Positions 7,895 to 15,362 of a stretch of 16,785 nucleotides of DNA are shown here, one piece after another. Position numbers and translations under genes: made by a program. The DNA is from Polynucleobacter meluiroseus (GTDB taxonomy: Bacteria > Pseudomonadota > Gammaproteobacteria > Burkholderiales > Burkholderiaceae). Position 1 is the first letter of the stretch. Each line of letters opens with the position of its first letter. The stretch spans positions 1 to 16,785 of the forward strand of contig CAMBJN010000016.1 of NCBI GenBank assembly GCA_945867755.1, in the 5' to 3' direction. The notes beneath the pieces are model-generated. The model was not told where the DNA came from and made no database searches. It saw only the letters and a list, made by a program, of their open reading frames with translations.

Positions 7895-9214
7895 TTATTC
7901 TGAAGTGCTGACTAATTGATTAATGACTTCATCAACCAAATTATCCATTGAGACTGTGATTTGTTGTCCATCACGACGCAAATCTTTTAACTGAACTTGA
8001 TTAGCGGCCAACTCATCAGGTCCAATAATAATCGCATATGCAGCACCGCTGGCATCTGCTTTTTTCATTTGTGATTTAAAGCTAGCAGCCTTGCCATCTG
8101 CGGAGCAGTGCAAGATAACTTCTAAACCAGCACTGCGCAGACGTTCCGCCATGATAAAAGTAGGTTCAAGTGTTTCGCCAGCTTGGTGAAGCATATAAAT
8201 ATCGCACCCTGCTTCTAAATCACTGGTCAAGCCCTGCTCTTTCATTAACTCAATCACGCGCTCCATACCCATGGCCCAGCCACATGCTGGAGCAGCTTTA
8301 CCACCCATTTGAGCAATCAAGGGATCATAGCGACCGCCACCTGCCACAGTTCCTTGCGAACCCAACTCTGTCGTGACCCACTCAAATACGGTCAAGTTGT
8401 AGTAATCCAAGCCCCTGACCAAGCGAGGATTGATGGTGAAGGGCAAATTATTGGCTTTCAATAGCTTTTGTACACCCTCGAAATGCTTGAGAGATTCTTC
8501 TCCCAAATAGTTCAATATTTGAGGAGCAGATTCAACAATTTCTTTCATCGCAGGATTCTTGCTATCCAGAATACGCAAAGGGTTTGTTACCAAGCGTCGC
8601 TTTGAATCTTCATCAAGCTCAGACTCATACTTTTTAAAGTGCTCAATCAAAGCATCGCGATGTGCAGCACGCTCATTGGCTTGACCAAGTGAATTCAACT
8701 CTAACTTAATGCCTGATAGGCCCAAGTCATCCCACAAACGCTGACACATCAGAATAATTTCGGCATCAATATCAGGACCAGCAAAACCAAGTGCTTCGAT
8801 ACCTAGTTGATGGAACTGTCTGTAACGACCACGCTGAGGACGCTCATGTCTAAACATTGGGCCCGTGTACCAAAGACGCTTTGGACCTTCATAAAGCATG
8901 TTGTGCTCAATCACGGCTCGAACAGCAGCTGCTGTTCCTTCTGGCCTGAGGGTTAATTGCTCACCATTTAGACCATCTTCAAATGAGTACATTTCTTTTT
9001 CAACAATATCGGTGACTTCACCAATGCCTCGTTTAAAAAGAGCAGTTTGCTCAACGATCGGTGTGCGAATTTGCTGGTAACCATAGGCTCTCACCAAACT
9101 CTGAATCGACTGCTCTAAATGAGCCCACAGTGGCGCTTCCGCAGGTAGCATGTCATTCATGCCGCGCACACCAGTGATTTTATTTTGTTTATTCTCGTCT
9201 TTATCTTGACTCAT
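7895..9214 (-). CDS. hisS: Histidyl-tRNA synthetase HisS
   Basis: 439 residues from ATG 9214. Class II synthetase core: GVRGMNDMLP near 15-24, TLRPEGTAA at 88-96, motif 2 running through FRHERPQRGRYRQFHQ to about 136, the histidine-specific RGLDYYNLTVFEW (267-279), GGGRYDPL (293-300) and motif 3 ACGWAMGMER (310-319), followed by an anticodon-binding domain. It charges tRNA-His. An in-frame GTG at 9226 would add four residues and overlap ispG by 8 bases. I prefer ATG 9214, which leaves a 4-base gap after the ispG stop, although no strong Shine-Dalgarno decides between them. Confidence 0.97.
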   Translation of the reverse strand: MSQDKDENKQNKITGVRGMNDMLPAEAPLWAHLEQSIQSLVRAYGYQQIRTPIVEQTALFKRGIGEVTDIVEKEMYSFEDGLNGEQLTLRPEGTAAAVRAVIEHNMLYEGPKRLWYTGPMFRHERPQRGRYRQFHQLGIEALGFAGPDIDAEIILMCQRLWDDLGLSGIKLELNSLGQANERAAHRDALIEHFKKYESELDEDSKRRLVTNPLRILDSKNPAMKEIVESAPQILNYLGEESLKHFEGVQKLLKANNLPFTINPRLVRGLDYYNLTVFEWVTTELGSQGTVAGGGRYDPLIAQMGGKAAPACGWAMGMERVIELMKEQGLTSDLEAGCDIYMLHQAGETLEPTFIMAERLRSAGLEVILHCSADGKAASFKSQMKKADASGAAYAIIIGPDELAANQVQLKDLRRDGQQITVSMDNLVDEVINQLVSTSE

Positions 9215-9218
9215 ATTC

Positions 9219-10475
9219 TTACCCACTCACTTTGTTCTGATATGTATTTTTGACATATTCATCAACAATCAATTGAAACTCTTCAGCGATCTTGTCACCA
9301 CGCAAAGTTTTAACCTTGACTCCATCAACAAACACGGGAGCTGCTGGAGATTCTCCAGTGCCAGGCAATGAAATACCAATGTTGGCATGCTTGCTCTCGC
9401 CTGGGCCATTAACAATACAACCCATCACTGCCACATTCATCGACTCAACACCTGGATGATTCTTTTTCCAGATAGGCATTTGATGACGCAAATACGATTG
9501 GATGCGTGAGGCCAGTTCTTGGAAATACGTGCTGGTTGTGCGACCACAGCCTGGGCAAGCAATCACCATGGGTGTGAAATGACGCAAGCCCATGGTTTGC
9601 AAAATCTCTTGAGCCACAATCACTTCGTTCTCTCTGGGCGCTCCTGGCTCAGGCGTCAAAGAAATACGAATCGTGTCGCCAATACCTTCTTGCAATAACA
9701 CCGCAAGAGCAGCAGTTGAGGCAACAATCCCTTTACTTCCAATACCTGCTTCAGTAAGACCTAAATGCAATGGGTAGTCACAGCGCACAGCAAGATCTCT
9801 GTAGACAGAAATTAAATCTTGAACATTGCTCACCTTGCAAGATAAAGTGATTTGATTCCCTGGCAAACCTAATTCTTCAGCTCTTGTTGCAGATTGCAAA
9901 GCAGATTGAATCAAAGCCTCAGCCATCACTTGATTCAACTCTTTAGGATCTGCACTGGCAGCGTTTTGATCCAGTAGTTTTGCCAATAGGTCTTGATCAA
10001 GGCTTCCCCAATTCACACCAATGCGAATTGGCTTTTTGTACTGACAAGCCATTTCAATCATTTGTGAAAACTGCACATCACGCTTAGCGCCTTGACCAAC
10101 ATTGCCTGGATTGATTCGGTACTTAGACAAAGCTTGCGCACAGTCAGGGTAATCTTTTAATAGGGTGTGGCCGTTGTAATGAAAGTCGCCCACCAAAGGA
10201 ACAAAAACATCCATCTTATCGAGCTGTTCACGAATTGCAGGAACAGCTGCAGCAGCTGCTGGAGTATCCACAGTGATACGCACTATTTCTGAGCCAGCTT
10301 TGGCTAATTCTTTAACCTGAATCGCGGTACCAATGACATCGGCCGTATCGGTATTCGTCATGGATTGCACGCGCACAGGAGCATCACCGCCCACCGTGAT
10401 AACTTGACCAGCCCATTCAATGATGGACTGCTGACTAAATCTTCTCTTTAATGGTGAAGTAGGACTCGAACTCAT
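9219..10475 (-). CDS. ispG: (E)-4-hydroxy-3-methylbut-2-enyl-diphosphate synthase IspG
   Basis: 418 residues. The N-terminal TIM-barrel part contains VRVQSMTNTDT, GDFHYNG and YRINPGNVG. The C-terminal part carries the 4Fe-4S ligands Cys307 and Cys310 (ACPGCGRT) and Cys353 (MGCIVNGPGE), with Glu360 in the conserved position seven residues later. It catalyses the penultimate step of the MEP isoprenoid pathway, using an iron-sulfur cluster. It is longer than E. coli IspG (372), mainly from the spacing between barrel and cluster domain, as in other betaproteobacterial versions. The start overlaps the rlmN stop (ATGA), with AAGGAG 10 bases upstream. Many proteobacteria have rodZ between rlmN and ispG; it is absent here. 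Confidence 0.97.
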   Translation of the reverse strand: MSSSPTSPLKRRFSQQSIIEWAGQVITVGGDAPVRVQSMTNTDTADVIGTAIQVKELAKAGSEIVRITVDTPAAAAAVPAIREQLDKMDVFVPLVGDFHYNGHTLLKDYPDCAQALSKYRINPGNVGQGAKRDVQFSQMIEMACQYKKPIRIGVNWGSLDQDLLAKLLDQNAASADPKELNQVMAEALIQSALQSATRAEELGLPGNQITLSCKVSNVQDLISVYRDLAVRCDYPLHLGLTEAGIGSKGIVASTAALAVLLQEGIGDTIRISLTPEPGAPRENEVIVAQEILQTMGLRHFTPMVIACPGCGRTTSTYFQELASRIQSYLRHQMPIWKKNHPGVESMNVAVMGCIVNGPGESKHANIGISLPGTGESPAAPVFVDGVKVKTLRGDKIAEEFQLIVDEYVKNTYQNKVSG

Positions 10476-11632
10476 GAACGAGTGACTCCTTTGTCAAACT
10501 TAACCACCTGCATTCTTTGCTTCACATTGGTACGATCTTTCACATCGCCAGCCAATTGCCCACAGGCTGCAGCAATATCATCACCACGTGTTTTACGCAC
10601 AGTGGTAATGATTCCAGCATCCATGAGGCGCTTGGCAAAATCTTGCACCCGCGCAGCACTTGATTTCTTTAGGCCAGAGTCAGGGAAAGGATTGAATGGA
10701 ATCAGATTTAATTTACAAGGTATTTTCTTGAGCAAATCAACCAACTCTTTTGCATGTTGATCAGAATCATTAACGCCATCCAACATGCAATATTCAAATG
10801 TTAAAAAATCTCGCGGAGCAAATGGCAAGTAACGCATACATGCAGCCATTAATTCTTTTAGTGGATATTTTTTATTGATTGGCACCAACTCATCACGCAG
10901 CGCATCATTGGGCGCATGTAATGAGACGGCCAATGCCACAGGTAAGTCATTCGCCAAACGATCCATCATGGGAACCACACCTGATGTAGATAAAGTGACA
11001 CGGCGACGAGACAAGCCGTAGGCGTTATCACTCAACATCAAACGCATCGCACCGACCACGGGTTCATAGTTAAGCAAAGGCTCACCCATGCCCATCATCA
11101 CCACATTGGAAATAACTCTGCCCTCATGCTCGTCAAGCGGCGTGCCATCGTAACTATCAATCCGTTTGATTGCGTCAGGTTCTTTGCGCAAAGTGTGCTC
11201 GGCCATCCATAGCTGACCAATGATTTCACCAAGTGTGAGATTTCTTGAGAAGCCCTGCTTGCCCGTAGAGCAAAAAGTACAGTTCACAGCACAGCCAGCC
11301 TGAGAAGAAATGCACAAAGTGCCTCGATCATCTTCAGGGATGTAAACCATTTCTACTGCATTGCCATCAGCAACGTCTAATAACCATTTGCGGGTGCCAT
11401 CTGCCGCCTGCTGATCACTGATAACTGGCAGAGCTGATATGCAAGCTTTTTCAGCGAGTGTCGCTCTGAAGGTTTTGGCCAAATCGCTCATTTGAGCAAT
11501 GTCAGCCTCACCGCGCTGATGAACCCAGCGCATCAACTGTTGAGCACGAAACGGTTTCTCCTTGAGGGACGCGATGTAATCGCTCATTCCCTCCGGATCA
11601 AAGTTCAGTAAGTTGATGCGTGAGTCAATCAA
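10472..11632 (-). CDS. rlmN: Dual-specificity 23S rRNA/tRNA adenine-C2 methyltransferase RlmN
   Basis: 386 residues if it starts at TTG 11632. Radical SAM enzyme: cluster cysteines in GCAVNCTFC at 114, 118 and 121, and the two methyl-transfer cysteines at 107 (TLCISSQ) and 357 (AAACGQLAG), all intact. It methylates A2503 of 23S rRNA and A37 of some tRNAs (family knowledge). The start is unusual. No ATG lies upstream in frame after the ndk stop, TTG has no visible Shine-Dalgarno, and the first in-frame ATG (residue 16) has GGAGGG only 2-3 bases before it, too close for a normal site. Homology of the INLLNFD...KPFRAQQL region to family N-termini favours the TTG or an equivalent near it. The 3' end overlaps ispG. 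Confidence 0.95.
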   Translation of the reverse strand: MIDSRINLLNFDPEGMSDYIASLKEKPFRAQQLMRWVHQRGEADIAQMSDLAKTFRATLAEKACISALPVISDQQAADGTRKWLLDVADGNAVEMVYIPEDDRGTLCISSQAGCAVNCTFCSTGKQGFSRNLTLGEIIGQLWMAEHTLRKEPDAIKRIDSYDGTPLDEHEGRVISNVVMMGMGEPLLNYEPVVGAMRLMLSDNAYGLSRRRVTLSTSGVVPMMDRLANDLPVALAVSLHAPNDALRDELVPINKKYPLKELMAACMRYLPFAPRDFLTFEYCMLDGVNDSDQHAKELVDLLKKIPCKLNLIPFNPFPDSGLKKSSAARVQDFAKRLMDAGIITTVRKTRGDDIAAACGQLAGDVKDRTNVKQRMQVVKFDKGVTRS

Positions 11633-11641
11633 TGGGATGAA

Positions 11642-12067
11642 TTAACGCGAGAAAACTTGCATGCCTGGGAAGAAAAATGCAATTTCAACCGCAGCTGTTT
11701 CAGGAGCATCTGAACCGTGTACCGCATTCGCATCAATGCTGTCAGCAAAGTCAGCACGAATCGTACCTTTGTCAGCCTTCTTAGGGTCTGTTGCGCCCAT
11801 CAACTCACGGTTCTTAGCAATGGCGCTCTCACCTTGCAAAGCTTGAATCATCACTGGGCCTGAAATCATGAAATCAACCAAGTCTTTGAAGAAAGGACGC
11901 TCTTTGTGAACGCCGTAGAACTGCTCAGCTTCTTGACGTGAAAGATGAGCCATTTTGGCAGCAACAACTTTCAAGCCAGCAGACTCAAAACGAGCGTAAA
12001 TTTGGCCAATAACGTTCTTCGCTACTGCATCAGGTTTGATAATAGAAAGGGTGCGCTCAATTGCCAT
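11642..12067 (-). CDS. ndk: Nucleoside diphosphate kinase Ndk
   Basis: 141 residues, full family length. ERTLSIIKPDAVAKN at the N-terminus and the active-site signature NAVHGSDA (113-120) with the phosphorylated histidine are intact. It transfers the gamma phosphate between nucleoside triphosphates and diphosphates. It is the first gene of the long minus-strand run. GGAG lies 7 bases before ATG 12067 and a good -10 element lies about 38 bases upstream. rlmN follows after 9 bases. Confidence 0.98.
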   Translation of the reverse strand: MAIERTLSIIKPDAVAKNVIGQIYARFESAGLKVVAAKMAHLSRQEAEQFYGVHKERPFFKDLVDFMISGPVMIQALQGESAIAKNRELMGATDPKKADKGTIRADFADSIDANAVHGSDAPETAAVEIAFFFPGMQVFSR

Positions 12068-12104
12068 GAATAAACTCCATTGATAGATAGATTAAAAACC
12101 CCAA

Positions 12105-12110
12105 ATTATA
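12105..12110 (-). promoter_or_regulatory. -10 element of the ndk promoter
   Basis: A perfect TATAAT on the minus strand would place the transcript start near 12098, about 30 bases before the ndk ATG. No good -35 sits at normal spacing (CGGGAA at 17 bases), so the promoter may be activator-aided or weak. It would serve ndk and, since downstream gaps are short, probably many of the following genes. Confidence 0.6.
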
Positions 12111-12150
12111 CAGTGTTCATGAGGGATTTCCCGAGTAAGAAATAGCTAAA

Positions 12151-12190
12151 AGCGTTGATTTTTAAGGAAAAGTCCAGAAATCAACCGGCT
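12151..12190. repeat. Imperfect stem-loop in the ndk/yccA divergent region
   Basis: GTTGATTT (12154-12161) and AAATCAAC (12178-12185) are perfect inverted arms. AGC (12151-12153) and GCT (12188-12190) extend them outside a two-base bulge. The element lies between the two divergent promoters. Neither strand shows a strong T-run after it, though the minus strand has GCTTTTAG. It could be a regulator site or an incidental AT-rich dyad. Confidence 0.45.
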
Positions 12191-12259
12191 AAAATAGGAC
12201 TGAAACAGCAAAAAAGCATAAAAACACCCCTATTCGTCTATCAACAATCGAATTCCCCC

Positions 12260-12289
12260 TTGAAATTCATGGGAAATGGCTATACTTAC
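12260..12289 (+). promoter_or_regulatory. Promoter of the YccA-family gene, sigma-S-like -10
   Basis: TATACT (12281-12286) is preceded by C at 12280 and followed by TAC. The string GCTATACTTAC (12279-12289) matches the E. coli sigma-S extended -10 consensus KCTAYRCTTAA at 10 of 11 positions. A TTGAAA lies at 12260-12265 with a short 15-base spacer. That departure from 17 is tolerated better by sigma-S than by sigma-70, but sigma-70 use is not excluded. The likely transcript start is near 12293, about 45 bases before the ATG. Confidence 0.55.
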
Positions 12290-12327
12290 CCTACGAGTCC
12301 AGTGGTGGACGAGTCATGTTTACACAT

Positions 12328-12334
12328 AAAGGAG
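12328..12334 (+). promoter_or_regulatory. Ribosome binding site that decides the YccA-family start
   Basis: AAAGGAG lies 5 bases before ATG 12340. It falls inside the extension that would follow from the upstream in-frame ATG at 12316, which has no such site, so 12340 is the real start. Confidence 0.85.
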
Positions 12335-12339
12335 TATCA

Positions 12340-13041
12340 ATGAGCGATTTAAACACTTATGGTTTTGGGAATAGCGGCGCTACATCCAGCGTTCAGGTCC
12401 GCAACCGAGTGTTGCGTAACACCTACGCACTTTTAGCGTTATCAATGGTGCCTACAGTTTTAGGCGCATGGATTGGTGTTGCGACAGGATTTTCACTCTT
12501 TGCTGGAAGCCCTTTCATTGGTTTGATCGCCTTTTTAGCGATCGCATTCGGTTTTTTCTGGGCAATTGAAAAGAACAAAGACTCTGGTCTAGGCGTTGTT
12601 CTATTGCTAGGCTTCACATTCTTCATGGGTCTAATGCTCTCACGCTTGATTGGCTCAATCCTCGGATTTAGCAATGGCGCAAGTTTGATCATGACAGCCT
12701 TTGGTGGCACAGCCGTGATTTTTGCCGGTATGGCGAGCTTGGCCGGTACCGTTAAGAAAGACTTGTCACAAGGTCTTGGCAAATGGTTGTTCATTGGCGT
12801 GATTTTATTGATCCTTGCTTCAGTGGCTAACATTTGGCTTCAAATGCCTGCTTTGATGCTCACAATCAGTGTTGTAGCGATTGCGATCTTCTCAGCATTC
12901 ATCTTGGTCGATGTTCAGCGCATCATCAACGGTGGTGAAACAAACTACGTGGTGGCAACTTTGAGTATCTACCTAAGTGTTTACAACGTGTTTAGCAATT
13001 TGCTAGCTCTGTTGGGTATTTTTGGTGGTGACCGCGAGTAA
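12340..13041 (+). CDS. YccA/Bax inhibitor-1 family membrane protein
   Basis: 233 residues. A soluble N-terminus of about 26 residues is followed by about seven hydrophobic segments (roughly 28-50, 56-76, 83-105, 113-135, 148-168, 171-191 and 205-227). It has the family's closing region FILVDVQRIINGGETNY (187-203, with Asp191) and ends LLGIFGGDRE, closely resembling E. coli YccA. YccA is a substrate and modulator of FtsH and interacts with HflKC (established in E. coli); the same role here is inference. It is the only plus-strand gene, transcribed alone between its own promoter and a strong terminator, and faces rlmD. Related proteins include YbhL and Bacillus YetJ, so the YccA subfamily assignment is likely but not certain. 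Confidence 0.92.
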   Translation: MSDLNTYGFGNSGATSSVQVRNRVLRNTYALLALSMVPTVLGAWIGVATGFSLFAGSPFIGLIAFLAIAFGFFWAIEKNKDSGLGVVLLLGFTFFMGLMLSRLIGSILGFSNGASLIMTAFGGTAVIFAGMASLAGTVKKDLSQGLGKWLFIGVILLILASVANIWLQMPALMLTISVVAIAIFSAFILVDVQRIINGGETNYVVATLSIYLSVYNVFSNLLALLGIFGGDRE

Positions 13042-13062
13042 CCCGCTCTAGATAAAGGAAAG

Positions 13063-13085
13063 GGCCAGCATTGCTGGCCTTTTTT
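13063..13085. terminator. Intrinsic terminator shared by the YccA-family gene and rlmD
   Basis: GGCCAGC (13063-13069), loop ATT, GCTGGCC (13073-13079), then six T on the plus strand (13080-13085). It lies 21 bases after the plus-strand stop. On the minus strand it is preceded by an A-run and followed by CTTTCCTTT, so it can also end rlmD transcripts, about 55 bases past that stop. The stem is GC-rich in an AT-rich gap. Confidence 0.92.
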
Positions 13086-13136
13086 ATTGCTGATTCATCA
13101 TTGGTTTTTGAGGTCTAGTCTTTCGAACTCAGTGTC

Positions 13137-14495
13137 TTAGCGCTCAAAAACAGCAATGGATTCAATGTGAGAAGTATGCGGAAACATATTTATCACCCCA
13201 GCCGCCTTCAATCGATAGTCTGCTTGACCAACCAGAATGCCTACATCTCTGGCCAAGGTCGCCGGATTACAAGAAACGTAAACAATGCGCTTTGGCAGAT
13301 AAGCTTTTACTTCAGAGTCACCAGAATTAGCCATGATGCCCAGCGCCGTAGACAAAGCCATCGCGCCGTCGCGCGGTGGATCAATCAACCATTTATCAGC
13401 CTTGCCCCATGACTGAATCACTTCTGGGGTCACTTCAAATAAGTTGCTACAAGCAAAATTAACTCGATCACCCAAATGATTGTGGGTGGCATTTTCTTTG
13501 GCTCTTGCAGTTAAACCATCGCTGCCCTCAATACCAAAAACTTCGGCCGCTCTTCTGGCTAGAGGTAATGTGAAATTGCCAATTCCGCAAAATAAATCAA
13601 TCACGCGCTCCGATGCTTGAGGGTCGAGTAGTTGAATTGCTTTGCTGACCAACACCCTGTTCACTTGGTGATTGACCTGCGTGAAGTCAGTGGGCTTGAA
13701 TGGCATTTCAATATCAAACTCTGGAAGCCTGTAGCAAAGATGGCTGTCTGCAGGATGTAGTGGATGAGCACTGTCAAGACCAGCTGGCTGCAACCACATA
13801 TCAATGTCATGAATTTGCGCAAAGGTGATCAGCATTTGCTGATCTGCAGTGCTCAATGGTTCTAAGTGCCTTAGAACAAAAGCAGTTATTAAAGAGTCCT
13901 GTGTCTCACCCTCACCAATCGCGAACTCAAGTTGTGCCAGCTCACCAGGTATTGATAGCTGAGCAATCAATACTCGCCAATGGGGCAATAAATTAGACAC
14001 ATGGATCGGCAAAATATCGCAGGACAACATATCGGTGATTCGACTACCTTTTTTTTGGTGAAAGCCCACCAACACTCGGCCTTTAGGGATTTTGAATATC
14101 GACAAACGACCACGATAGCGATACTCCCAAGTTGGGCCCGATATGGGGCGCAAAATAACTTCTGGGCGCACACGACCCAGATACTTGAGGTTATCTTCCA
14201 GAACTCTTTGCTTCATCGCCAATTGCGCTCTGGGATCTAAATGCTGCATCGAGCAACCACCGCACTCATTAAAGGAGGGACATTTTGGCGTGACGCGACT
14301 TGATGAAGTTTTATAAATATGGGTGAGCTTGGCTAACTCAAATTTACTTTTGACTTTGTAGGATTGAAATTCAACATCTTCTCTAGGCAATGCCCCATCG
14401 ATAAAAACCACCTTACCAGGCGCACCATTTTCATCCAATGGTCTAGCAACACCTTGCGCTTCAAGGTTCAGAGATTCAACAACGACTCGGGTCAC
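13137..14495 (-). CDS. rlmD: 23S rRNA (uracil-1939-C5)-methyltransferase RlmD (RumA)
   Basis: 452 residues. The N-terminal TRAM domain (about 1-65) is followed by 4Fe-4S ligands Cys72, Cys78, Cys81 and Cys159 (CX5CX2C plus a distant Cys, as in E. coli RumA). The SAM-binding motif is VIDLFCGIGNFTLPLARR and DPPRDG follows; the catalytic nucleophile is Cys409 in VSCNPATLARD and the general base is Glu445 in HIESIAVFER. It methylates U1939 of 23S rRNA. The start is GTG overlapping the exonuclease stop (GTGA), with no clear Shine-Dalgarno, so coupling is likely. It is last in its transcription unit and converges on the YccA-family gene. Confidence 0.96.
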   Translation of the reverse strand: MTRVVVESLNLEAQGVARPLDENGAPGKVVFIDGALPREDVEFQSYKVKSKFELAKLTHIYKTSSSRVTPKCPSFNECGGCSMQHLDPRAQLAMKQRVLEDNLKYLGRVRPEVILRPISGPTWEYRYRGRLSIFKIPKGRVLVGFHQKKGSRITDMLSCDILPIHVSNLLPHWRVLIAQLSIPGELAQLEFAIGEGETQDSLITAFVLRHLEPLSTADQQMLITFAQIHDIDMWLQPAGLDSAHPLHPADSHLCYRLPEFDIEMPFKPTDFTQVNHQVNRVLVSKAIQLLDPQASERVIDLFCGIGNFTLPLARRAAEVFGIEGSDGLTARAKENATHNHLGDRVNFACSNLFEVTPEVIQSWGKADKWLIDPPRDGAMALSTALGIMANSGDSEVKAYLPKRIVYVSCNPATLARDVGILVGQADYRLKAAGVINMFPHTSHIESIAVFER

Positions 14496-15325
14496 AGGCT
14501 ATCTTTTGAATCTACGGAAAAGTTATTCAGGTACTCTTGCCAAAAAGCACCATTGACGGTTTTAGATTCTTTGAGTAGTTCATTTTTAACAAACTGAATT
14601 TCCTCTTCATATTCCTCAGGAGAAACACCGCCTCGCATTCTCTGAAAACGGCAATAGACCAAATAAGTGTTCACAACATCGGTTTCACAGTAATCGCGGA
14701 TCTCTTTGATCTTGCCGTCCAAATAGCCCTGCCAAACCTGACTACCATCCATGCCCATTTTTCCAGGGAAGCCACATAACTTGGCCAAAGCATCGAGCGG
14801 TGCGTTTGCACGACCTGAGAACTTTGCCAACAAATCCATCAAATCAATATGGCGCATGTGATAGCGACTGATGTAGTTATTCCACTTAAAGTCCCTGCTA
14901 TCGCTATCGCCACTCTCACCCATCTCCCAATATCTAGAAGACACTACGCCATTCAATAAAGCGCGGTAATGCAGCACTGGCAAGTCAAAGCCACTCCCGT
15001 TCCAAGATACAAGTTGAGGTGTGTATTTTTCAATCAAATCAAAGAAGGCTTGAATGATTTCTTTTTCAGAGCTTCTGGCATCAACAAGACTGCCCACTTT
15101 GAATTGAGGTGCACCCTCCTTGGTGGTGCGGCGAATCACACAAGAAATTGCCACCACCTTATGCAAGTGCAATGGCATGAATTCACTACCGGTCTTTTCT
15201 TTTCGAAGGGCCAGAGCCTGATTGACCACCTCTTCGTCCGAGACAGATTCAGGTATGTTTTCCAAACGTCTGATGCCTGCAGCATCAGGAATGGTCTCAA
15301 TATCAAAAACTAATACGCCTGCCAT
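14492..15325 (-). CDS. PolB-like predicted 3'-5' exonuclease (DEDDy, DnaQ fold)
   Basis: 277 residues. RNase H-like DEDD exonuclease: Exo I FDIET with Asp8 and Glu10, Exo II in SWNGSGFDLPVL with Asp114, and Exo III YCETD with Tyr212 and Asp216, the YX3D pattern of the DEDDy class. These metal ligands are all intact. It belongs to the family described as predicted 3'-5' exonuclease related to the PolB exonuclease domain; no polymerase domain is present. The substrate is unknown and I infer none beyond a nucleic acid 3' end. It lies 37 bases after rpoS and overlaps rlmD by 4 bases, so it may be co-transcribed with both. The Shine-Dalgarno before ATG 15325 is poor. Confidence 0.93.
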   Translation of the reverse strand: MAGVLVFDIETIPDAAGIRRLENIPESVSDEEVVNQALALRKEKTGSEFMPLHLHKVVAISCVIRRTTKEGAPQFKVGSLVDARSSEKEIIQAFFDLIEKYTPQLVSWNGSGFDLPVLHYRALLNGVVSSRYWEMGESGDSDSRDFKWNNYISRYHMRHIDLMDLLAKFSGRANAPLDALAKLCGFPGKMGMDGSQVWQGYLDGKIKEIRDYCETDVVNTYLVYCRFQRMRGGVSPEEYEEEIQFVKNELLKESKTVNGAFWQEYLNNFSVDSKDSL

Positions 15326-15362
15326 GAGAAATATCTTTCTTTCTATTGGTTAGATACATGAA

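Noticed and set aside
12316..12339. Eight-residue upstream extension of the YccA-family protein
   Set aside because: AAAGGAG lies just before ATG 12340, not before 12316.
12155..12343. 62-codon plus-strand frame before the YccA-family gene
   Set aside because: Runs through the promoter and ribosome site of that gene and has no ribosome site or domain of its own.
12423..12833. 136-codon minus-strand frame within the YccA-family gene
   Set aside because: Antisense to hydrophobic segments; composition rich in Lys, Pro and Ile is what the complement of membrane-helix codons gives.
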